NCBI GenBank assembly: GCA_023388715.1
Contig: JAEWFT010000006.1
Coordinates: 1 to 53,903 of the forward strand
Direction of reading: 5' to 3'
Origin: Pseudomonadota bacterium
Lineage (GTDB): Bacteria > Pseudomonadota > Gammaproteobacteria > Xanthomonadales > Xanthomonadaceae
DNA length: 53,903 bases
Shown: positions 46,158-53,903 of the stretch, one piece after another
Numbering within the stretch: the first letter of the stretch is position 1
Layout of the letters: each line of letters begins with the position of its first letter
Made by a program: the position numbers and the translations under genes
The notes under the pieces: model-generated
The model's database searches: none
Seen by the model: the letters and a program-made list of their open reading frames with translations, nothing else
What the model was told of the DNA's origin: nothing

Positions 46158-46550
46158 ATGCGCACACCGATCATCATGGCGATTCTCATGCTGGCGACGC
46201 CGGCGCACGCGGGTGAGCTGTATCGCTGCGTCGCGGCCGGTGGTGGGGTGAGTTATCAGGCAATTCCCTGCAAGGGTGGCCAGCGCCTGTCGCGGACGAT
46301 CATGTACGTGCCGCAACCGGATTCGGCCCCGATGGCGCGTCCCCAGACCGGCGCGCAACGGGCGCAGTCGAAGGCACGCAGCCGCCCAGCAGGAGCCCGA
46401 CGCGACGGCTGGCCAGGCGCCGCACAGGATGCCTGCAACGTGGCGCGGGACGAAAGGCGCCGTGAACTGCAGCGGCTGGGACTGAGGCGTACCTTTGATG
46501 ACCTGAGCCGCATCGACGCTAAGGTGCGGGCAGCGTGCAAGGGTTACTAA
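46158..46550 (+). CDS. small exported DUF4124-like protein
   Basis: A 130-residue protein with a signal peptide (MRTPIIMAILMLATPAHA) followed by ELYRCVAAGGGVSYQAIPC, the pattern of the DUF4124 family (an LYR...G...YQ...P segment near the N-terminus). The rest is basic and ends LRRTFDDLSRIDAKVRAAC. Four cysteines suggest disulfides in the periplasm. Function unknown. The ATG at 46158 is chosen for the signal peptide; the frame opens at 46068. It ends three bases before the dif-like site. Confidence 0.8.
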   Translation: MRTPIIMAILMLATPAHAGELYRCVAAGGGVSYQAIPCKGGQRLSRTIMYVPQPDSAPMARPQTGAQRAQSKARSRPAGARRDGWPGAAQDACNVARDERRRELQRLGLRRTFDDLSRIDAKVRAACKGY

Positions 46551-46552
46551 CC

Positions 46553-46580
46553 AAGTAACATAATAGGCATTATGCGAAGT
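46553..46580 (-). other. dif: dif-like XerC/XerD chromosome-dimer resolution site
   Basis: Read on the minus strand the 28 bases are ACTTCGCATAA (XerC arm, 46580-46570), TGCCTA (centre) and TTATGTTACTT (XerD arm, 46563-46553). Against E. coli dif, 21 of 28 bases agree. The inner arms CGCATAA and TTATGTTA are identical; the differences lie at the outer ends and in the centre. It is an AT-rich island in GC-rich DNA between the convergent ends of the DUF4124 gene and crcB. GGGNAGGG octamers point to it from both sides, and ftsK is 3.3 kb away. Only one copy is present. Confidence 0.88.
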
Positions 46581-46586
46581 GCTATA

Positions 46587-46612
46587 TGGGTGGTATCACG
46601 CCGGTACACCCA
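46587..46612. repeat. inverted repeat over the crcB stop codon, next to dif
   Basis: TGGGTG (46587-46592) and CACCCA (46607-46612) flank 14 bases including the crcB stop. Possible weak terminator for crcB, only seven bases from the dif-like site. Confidence 0.4.
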
Positions 46613-47003
46613 TTCCCCTCAGCTGCTCCGCCACCCGCACACCCGCCCAGACCAGCAACACGCCTCCCAGCAACGTGGCCAGCATGTACCACAGCACCGC
46701 GGCATCGCGTTGCGCGCGTGCCATCAGCAGGGTTTCGACCATCAGGGCCGAATACGTCGTCAGGCCGCCCAGCAGCCCGACAAGGACAAGCGCACGCCAA
46801 TAAACGGCCGGGCCGCCTCGTCCTTCCAGCCAGATCGCCACGAAGCCGGCGGCAAAGGAACCGGCTAGGTTCACCGCAAGCGTTCCCCACGGAATTCCGC
46901 TGCCCAGCTTCCGCAACAAGGCCTCGCCGATCCAGAAGCGCCCGGCCGCGCCAAGCGCGCCGCCCACCATGACCAGCAGCAATTGCTGGCTCCAGGCACT
47001 CAT
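46596..47003 (-). CDS. crcB: fluoride ion channel CrcB (Fluc)
   Basis: A 135-residue four-helix membrane protein. Fluc channels are antiparallel dimers that export fluoride. Motifs: GALGAAGRFWIG in helix 1, GTLAVNLAGSFAAGF in helix 2 and GLLGGLTTYSALMVE in helix 3 (the common GGLTTFS has Tyr for Phe). Full length. The ATG at 47003 overlaps the rarA stop by four bases. No fluoride riboswitch is possible directly upstream because rarA coding sequence is there. Confidence 0.93.
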   Translation of the reverse strand: MSAWSQQLLLVMVGGALGAAGRFWIGEALLRKLGSGIPWGTLAVNLAGSFAAGFVAIWLEGRGGPAVYWRALVLVGLLGGLTTYSALMVETLLMARAQRDAAVLWYMLATLLGGVLLVWAGVRVAEQLRGMGVPA

Positions 47004-48361
47004 GGGCCGCGCTTTGCCGCGATGGCATCGGCGCGTGCGCTGCGCAGTGCGTCCAGCTTTTCCTTTAGCCTGGCTTCCATGCCGCGCCCGGTGGGCCGGT
47101 AGTAGACGGTTTCGCCCATCGCGTCGGGGAAGCCGGCCTGGTCGAGGGCGATCCCGCCGTCCGCGTCGTGGTCGTACTGGTAGTCCTTGCCGTACCCCAG
47201 CGATTTCATCAACCTGGTGGGCGCGTTGCGCAGGTGCAGTGGCACCTCGAGGGTGCCGGACTGCGTCACATCCGCGCGGGCGGCGTTCCATGCGGCATAG
47301 CCGGCGTTGGATTTCGCGGTGCTGGCCAGGTAGATCGTAAGTTGCGCGAGCGCCAGTTCGCCTTCCGGCGCGCCCAACCGGTCAAAGGTGTCCCATGCCT
47401 CGATCGCCATCTGCCACGCGCGCGGATCGGCCAGCCCAATGTCCTCGATCGCCATGCGGGCCAGGCGGCGAGCCAGGTACGCCGGATCGGCGCCGCCATC
47501 GAGCATCCGCGCCAGCCAGTAAAGCGCCGCGTCGGGGTTGGAGCTGCGCACGCACTTGTGCAGCGCCGAGATCTGGTCGTAGAACGCATCTCCCTTGCGG
47601 TCGAAGCGTCGAGTGCGGTCCGCCAGCACCTGCTGCAGCGTGTGCGCGTCCACCACCCCGCCCTCGCCCGCCGCGATGTCGGCCGCGATCTCCAGCAGGG
47701 TCAGCGCGCGGCGCACGTCGCCATCCGCCGCCGCGGCGATTTCCGCCAGCGCAGCGTCCGCCACCTGCAGGCCGCGCCCGCCGAGGCCGCGTTCGCCGTC
47801 CGCCAGCGCGGCGCGCAGGGCCGCTTCGATGTCCGCCGCCGAGACGCGCTCCAGCACGTGCACGCGACAACGCGAAAGCAGCGCCGAGTTGAGTTCGAAC
47901 GAGGGGTTCTCGGTGGTGGCGCCGATGAAGATGATGGTGCCGCGCTCGATGTGCGGCAGGAAGGCATCCTGCTGCACCTTGTTGAAGCGGTGGACCTCGT
48001 CCACGAACAGCACGGTACGGCGCCCGCCATCGAAGCGCGCCTGCGCCTCGGCCAGGACCTCGCGCACCTGTGGCAGGCCGCTCAGCACCGCCGAGATCGC
48101 CACGAAGTCGGCGTCAGCGTGGCGCGCCAGCAGGAGCGCAAGCGTCGTCTTTCCGCAGCCCGGCGGCCCCCACAGGATCATCGAATGCAGGCGCCCCTGC
48201 TCCACCGCGCGGCGCAATGCGGACGCGGGAGCGAGCAGCCGCGGCTGCCCGACCATCTCGTCGATGACGCGGGGGCGCATGCGCTCGGCCAGCGGCCGCA
48301 ACGCGTCCTGCGGTTCGGATGTCACCAGGTCAAGGGAGGCTGCGGGCTTGCGACGCGTCAC
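47000..48361 (-). CDS. rarA: replication-associated recombination protein A
   Basis: A 453-residue AAA+ ATPase (MgsA/WRNIP1 family) acting at stalled replication forks. Walker A is GPPGCGKTT near residue 65, Walker B is VLFVDEVHRFNKVQQDAFLP near 117, sensor 1 is FIGATTENPSFELNSALLSRC, and the C-terminal domain contains GCPE-like segments ending before EKLDALRSARADAI. Order ftsK-lolA-rarA is conserved in gammaproteobacteria; here an extra gene separates lolA and rarA. Confidence 0.95.
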   Translation of the reverse strand: MTRRKPAASLDLVTSEPQDALRPLAERMRPRVIDEMVGQPRLLAPASALRRAVEQGRLHSMILWGPPGCGKTTLALLLARHADADFVAISAVLSGLPQVREVLAEAQARFDGGRRTVLFVDEVHRFNKVQQDAFLPHIERGTIIFIGATTENPSFELNSALLSRCRVHVLERVSAADIEAALRAALADGERGLGGRGLQVADAALAEIAAAADGDVRRALTLLEIAADIAAGEGGVVDAHTLQQVLADRTRRFDRKGDAFYDQISALHKCVRSSNPDAALYWLARMLDGGADPAYLARRLARMAIEDIGLADPRAWQMAIEAWDTFDRLGAPEGELALAQLTIYLASTAKSNAGYAAWNAARADVTQSGTLEVPLHLRNAPTRLMKSLGYGKDYQYDHDADGGIALDQAGFPDAMGETVYYRPTGRGMEARLKEKLDALRSARADAIAAKRGP

Positions 48362-48370
48362 CCGCCAAGT

Positions 48371-49072
48371 CTAGCGCGAGGCGACCTGCTGGCCGCCTGC
48401 GGCAATCACGTCGAAGTCGTACTGCGCGTCGATCCAGCGACCGCTGCGGGTGTCGTACAGGGCACGCACAACGACCGGGGCCTGCTCGCTGCCGTCGAAG
48501 CGTGCGATGCCATCGGCCTGGACCACCAGACGCCCGCCATCGTCGCCCACCACGCGCGCATCGCCGAGGCGGAAGTCCACGCCCTGCGACAGGAATTCCT
48601 CGCCCATCACGGTGTCCACCTGCGCCTGCAACTTGGCCAGCGGGAGCTTGGACGCCGGCTTGGTCGCCGCCAGGGAGGCGCCAAGGGTGATGTTCGGGCT
48701 CTGCACCACCTGCTCGGTGGTGTCGTACAGCGCTTGGAACTGGACGGGCAACCATTCCTGCGCGCCGTGGAAGCGGATCTTCGCCTCGCCGTTGAGCGCG
48801 AGGTCGCGGAGGCTGACGCGCTCGCTGCGGACATCGCCCAGGCGCAGCTCCACCGGCTGGCCGTCGAAGCGGGTCTGCAGCGCGCCGATCAGGGCTGAAG
48901 CGGTGGCGGCATCGATCGCCTGTTGAGCCTTGACGTCGGTGGGCAGCGACGGCGTCACCGCCTGCGCAACGGCCTTGCCCTCGACCAGCACCGGGCGCTG
49001 GTTGCCGCGGTCGGCGGCGATGCCGCTGAGGGTGGCGATTCCAAGGATGATGGCGAGTCCGGCGCGCTGCAT
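48371..49072 (-). CDS. exported protein of unknown function with an internal tandem duplication
   Basis: A 233-residue protein with an N-terminal signal-like helix (LAIILGIATLSGIAA). I recognise no family. Two ~63-residue units repeat: about 59-121 and 146-209, each with ELRLGD/DFRLGD (77-80, 168-171), a central G-x-A-x-x-RF-x-G, and PV..(Q/R)ALYDT (ending 118 and 208) at almost equal spacing. It probably folds as two similar beta domains in the periplasm. The ATG at 49072 has AAGG upstream; the frame extends to 49138. Lies between lolA and rarA with nine bases to rarA. Confidence 0.75.
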   Translation of the reverse strand: MQRAGLAIILGIATLSGIAADRGNQRPVLVEGKAVAQAVTPSLPTDVKAQQAIDAATASALIGALQTRFDGQPVELRLGDVRSERVSLRDLALNGEAKIRFHGAQEWLPVQFQALYDTTEQVVQSPNITLGASLAATKPASKLPLAKLQAQVDTVMGEEFLSQGVDFRLGDARVVGDDGGRLVVQADGIARFDGSEQAPVVVRALYDTRSGRWIDAQYDFDVIAAGGQQVASR

Positions 49073-49160
49073 GGTGGGGGCCTTGAGATGGGCGTCTTGC
49101 GACGTTGTGCCCAGCTTCGGCGCCAGCGCGTGGAGCACGCGTGACAGGTGGCCCTAAACG

Positions 49161-49189
49161 CTGAACGCCGCTAAACCAGCGGCGCTCAG
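49161..49189 (-). terminator. hairpin after lolA
   Basis: A 12-bp stem with one mismatch (CTGAACGCCGCT / AGCGGCGCTCAG) and a five-base loop, 11 bases past the lolA stop. Read on the minus strand it is followed by CGTTTAGGG, so the U-tract is short. Confidence 0.6.
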
Positions 49190-49200
49190 GGGGTTCGGCT

Positions 49201-49830
49201 TCATCCGCCGATCACGTCCACGCCCTTTGGCGGTACGTAGACGAACGTGCCCTTGGCGAACGTGGGATTGCGCTTCCAGCCAGTGAAGCTGATCTGCGTG
49301 CGCTGGCCCAGCGCATCGACATATTCCATCCGCGCCAGCCCGCTCTTCCCGAAGCCGAGCTTCGCGGTCTTGAAGCCGGCCTCGGCCTGCTTGGGGGTGA
49401 GTTGCAACCAGGACAGGCCACCGCTGCTGCCGGCTTCCTTGACGTTGAAGTCGCGGTCGAGCTTGGCCGGCTCCAGCAGGATGGCCAGCGGGCTGTTGGC
49501 TTCCTCGACGCCCTGGGGACGCTTGCTTGCCTGCTTCAGGTCGGGATCGTAGACCCACACCGACTTGCCATCGGCGACGATCAGTTGCGGGTAAGGCTTG
49601 GCGTATTCCCAGCGGAACAGTCGCGGCGCGGACACCGCCACGCGGCCGCTTGCGCTTTCCTTCTGCTTGCCGCGCGCATCGAAGACCTGCTGGGTGAACT
49701 GCCCGTCCAGGCCCTTCAGGCCCTTGGTGAAGGCGTTGAGGTCATCGCGGGCGCCCGCATTCGCGGCCGGCGAAGCCAGCAGCAGGCCGGTGGCGAGGGC
49801 GACGGCAAGGGGAGCAAGGGCAAGCTTCAT
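49201..49830 (-). CDS. lolA: outer-membrane lipoprotein carrier protein
   Basis: A 209-residue periplasmic chaperone that ferries lipoproteins from LolCDE to LolB. The signal peptide is MKLALAPLAVALATGLLLAS with cleavage after ANA. The mature half-barrel shows GLDGQFTQQVFD, PRLFRWEYAKPYPQLIVADG and VWVYDPDLKQ, all typical of LolA. AGGAGA precedes the ATG at 49830. It follows ftsK by 86 bases, and its own terminator lies just downstream. Confidence 0.95.
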   Translation of the reverse strand: MKLALAPLAVALATGLLLASPAANAGARDDLNAFTKGLKGLDGQFTQQVFDARGKQKESASGRVAVSAPRLFRWEYAKPYPQLIVADGKSVWVYDPDLKQASKRPQGVEEANSPLAILLEPAKLDRDFNVKEAGSSGGLSWLQLTPKQAEAGFKTAKLGFGKSGLARMEYVDALGQRTQISFTGWKRNPTFAKGTFVYVPPKGVDVIGG

Positions 49831-49916
49831 GGGAGGTCTCCTGCAACGTTGGGTGCAGTGTGGGCGAACCAAGCTGAATAGGCGTGCACGGCAGCCGCCG
49901 CGGACTGAACCTGCGC

Positions 49917-52310
<2,394 letters not shown>

Positions 52311-52519
52311 CTCAGGAGATTCCCCTACGTCCTTGATAATACGTCAAATGCCGCGGTCGCCGCAGCAGCCCAGTGCTGCCACGCCGTGCGGCGCATTGCA
52401 GTGCCAGGGCAACCGGCGCGGAGGCCGCGTGCGGCGCGCACGCCTTGTGCGCGGGTGATGCCGTCGCCAAGCTATGCAGTCCCGGGAGCGCATCCCGACA
52501 GACGGCCACCCTCGATCCC
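52311..52519. other. divergent ftsK-trxB intergenic region
   Basis: 209 bases with no gene I can support. It holds an AT-rich patch at 52333-52350, including TATTAT on the minus strand (52341-52336), which may serve ftsK as a -10; no matching -35 is seen. No Shine-Dalgarno sequence precedes trxB. Confidence 0.4.
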
Positions 52520-53473
52520 ATGAATCCCACCAAGCACGTCCGCGTCCTGATCCTCGGCTCCGGCCCCGCAGGCTGGACGGCCGCCGTCTATGCCGCCCGC
52601 GCCAACCTCAAGCCGCTGGTGGTCACCGGGCTGCAGATGGGCGGCCAGCTGATGACCACCACCGAGGTCGACAACTGGCCGGGCGATGCCCACGGGCTGA
52701 TGGGGCCGGACCTGATGGCGCGGATGCAGGCGCACGCCGAGCGCTTCGAGACCGAGGTGGTGTTCGATCATATCCATACCGCGGACCTGGGCCAGCGCCC
52801 GTTCCGCCTGCGCGGCGATTCCGGCGACTACACCTGCGATGCGCTCATCATCGCCACCGGTGCCACCGCCAAGTACCTGGGGCTGGAGTCCGAGGAGAAG
52901 TTCAAGGGCCGCGGCGTGTCCGCCTGCGCCACCTGCGACGGCTTCTTCTACAAGGATCAGGACGTGGCGGTGATCGGCGGCGGCAACACCGCGGTCGAGG
53001 AGGCTCTTTACCTGTCCAACATCGCGCGCAAGGTCTACCTGGTGCACCGGCGCGACACCCTGCGCGCGGAAAAGATCATGCAGGACAAGCTGTTCGCCAA
53101 GGTCGAAGCCGGCAAGATCGAGACCGTCTGGCACCACGTGGTCGACGAGGTGCTGGGCGACGACGGCGGCGTGACCGGCATGCGCCTGAAGTCGGTGCAG
53201 GACGGCAGCGCGCGCGAGATCGACGTCAAGGGCTTCTTCGTCGCCATCGGCCATTCGCCCAATACCTCGCTGTTCGATGGCCAGCTGGCGATGAAGAACG
53301 GCTACCTGACGATCCAGACCGGGCTGGAGGGCAATGCCACACAGACTTCGGTGCCGGGCGTGTTCGCCGCCGGCGACGTCGCCGACCAGGTCTACCGGCA
53401 GGCGATCACCTCCGCCGGCTTCGGCTGCATGGCCGCGCTGGACGCCGAGAAGTACCTGGACGAAGGCCACTGA
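52520..53473 (+). CDS. trxB: thioredoxin-disulfide reductase
   Basis: A 317-residue NADPH-dependent flavoenzyme reducing thioredoxin. FAD-binding LILGSGPAGWTAAVYAARA is at the N-terminus, the redox pair C136/C139 is in ACATCDGFF, the NADPH Rossmann motif is VIGGGNTAVEEAL, and the C-terminal FAD motif is GVFAAGDVAD. The ATG at 52520 gives the standard start; the frame opens further up. Divergent from ftsK as in E. coli (where lrp intervenes). The next gene overlaps its stop by three bases. Confidence 0.97.
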   Translation: MNPTKHVRVLILGSGPAGWTAAVYAARANLKPLVVTGLQMGGQLMTTTEVDNWPGDAHGLMGPDLMARMQAHAERFETEVVFDHIHTADLGQRPFRLRGDSGDYTCDALIIATGATAKYLGLESEEKFKGRGVSACATCDGFFYKDQDVAVIGGGNTAVEEALYLSNIARKVYLVHRRDTLRAEKIMQDKLFAKVEAGKIETVWHHVVDEVLGDDGGVTGMRLKSVQDGSAREIDVKGFFVAIGHSPNTSLFDGQLAMKNGYLTIQTGLEGNATQTSVPGVFAAGDVADQVYRQAITSAGFGCMAALDAEKYLDEGH

Positions 53474-53903
53474 TGCCGTCGGCGCGCATCCATCGCGCGC
53501 TGACCGATATCCGCGCGGAGGACTGGGATGCCCTGCACGACGGGCGCAACCCGTTCGTCGCGCACGCGTTCATCGCCGGGCTGGAGACCACCGGCTGCCT
53601 GCGCGATGACTGGGGCTGGACGCCGTGCCACGTCGGCCTGTGGGACGGCGATACCCTGCTCGCGGCCGCGCCTGGCTACCTGAAGGAGAACTCGCACGGC
53701 GAGTTCGTGTTCGACCACGCCTGGGCGCACGCCTACGCGCAGCATGGCCTGGAGTACTTCCCCAAGTGGCTGGGCGCGGTGCCCTACTCGCCGGTCACGG
53801 GGCCGCGCCTGCTCGCCGCAGGCGCGGACTCCAGGGCCGCGTTGCCGGCCGCGATCGAGCAGCTGGTGTCGCAGGCCGGACTGTCCTCGGCGCACGTCAA
53901 CTT
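53473..53903 (+). CDS. COG3146-like peptidogalycan/GNAT-type acyltransferase, N-terminal part (cut by window end)
   Basis: The first ~143 residues are present and the frame is open to the end of the window. The text IRAEDWDALHDGRNPFVAHAF, then LETTGCLRDDWGWTPCHVGL and SHGEFVFDHAWAHAYAQHG, then YFPKWLGAVPYSPVTGPRL is typical of the FemAB-related COG3146/DUF482 acyltransferase family. Natural acceptors are unknown. The ATG overlaps the trxB stop (TGATG), so the genes are coupled. Confidence 0.85.
   Translation, partial: MPSARIHRALTDIRAEDWDALHDGRNPFVAHAFIAGLETTGCLRDDWGWTPCHVGLWDGDTLLAAAPGYLKENSHGEFVFDHAWAHAYAQHGLEYFPKWLGAVPYSPVTGPRLLAAGADSRAALPAAIEQLVSQAGLSSAHVN

Noticed and set aside
46553..46580. 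Remnant of a filamentous prophage at dif
   Set aside because: Only one dif-like copy is present, and no phage-like genes flank it.
47004..47100. Fluoride riboswitch upstream of crcB
   Set aside because: The region is rarA coding sequence overlapping the crcB start; no crcB-motif fold can be argued for.
52333..52347. FNR-like box TTGAT...GTCAA between ftsK and trxB
   Set aside because: The half-sites are one base too far apart and the second departs from ATCAA.

Overview
The window is very GC-rich (about 70% by eye) and almost fully coding. Gene content and order point to a gammaproteobacterium of the Xanthomonadaceae/Lysobacteraceae (Xanthomonas, Lysobacter, Luteimonas and relatives). Evidence: cmk-rpsA-ihfB-lapA-lapB-galU; ndk-rlmN-pilF-rodZ-yfgM-bamB-der; trxB divergent from ftsK-lolA-rarA-crcB; the agmatine deiminase / N-carbamoylputrescine amidase pair; small families such as DUF1249, DUF1244 and DUF2721; and REP-like repeats of the GTGGGAGCGGCTTC type. 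The genus is an inference. I see no prophage, transposase, CRISPR array or rRNA.

Layout. 1-4.3 kb: end of an RND efflux permease, then a minus-strand putrescine-from-agmatine operon (small periplasmic protein, aguA, aguB, TraB-family protein) and rpmJ. 4.4-12.7 kb: cmk, rpsA with a structured leader, ihfB, lapA-lapB, then a surface-polysaccharide run (polyprenyl-phosphate glycosyltransferase, large sugar-nucleotide epimerase/dehydratase, galU). 12.7-17.05 kb: minus-strand beta-oxidation operon psrA-fadN-fadA with a PsrA-type operator over its promoter. 17.2-23.9 kb: ndk-rlmN-pilF-rodZ-like-yfgM-bamB-der (pilus, outer-membrane and ribosome assembly). 23.9-27.9 kb: mobA-moeA-rhodanese/ThiF-DUF2272. 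27.9-34.2 kb: folD, guaB, guaA, tadA, orn and two small conserved genes; two repeat structures lie around guaB. 34.2-40.5 kb: a propeller-sensor diguanylate cyclase, ppsA, and its regulator ppsR divergent from it. 40.5-46.55 kb: DUF1249 protein, tRNA-Ala(GGC), tRNA-Glu(TTC), an ADP-ribosylglycohydrolase, a frameshifted VWA gene, a TonB-dependent receptor, a phosphopantetheinyl transferase and a small DUF4124-like protein. 46.55-53.9 kb: a dif-like site, then crcB-rarA-(unknown)-lolA-ftsK on the minus strand, and trxB with a partial acetyltransferase-like gene on the plus strand.

The most informative signal is not a gene. Positions 46553-46580 match the XerC/XerD chromosome-dimer resolution site dif. 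FtsK-orienting octamers (GGGNAGGG) found by eye read only rightward on its left and only leftward on its right. Genes also change their main direction there. The window therefore probably spans the replication terminus, with ftsK itself about 3.3 kb away. Secondary points are a set of candidate leaderless genes, a one-base frameshift in the VWA gene, a tandemly duplicated unknown periplasmic protein between lolA and rarA, and a diguanylate cyclase without its inhibitory site.
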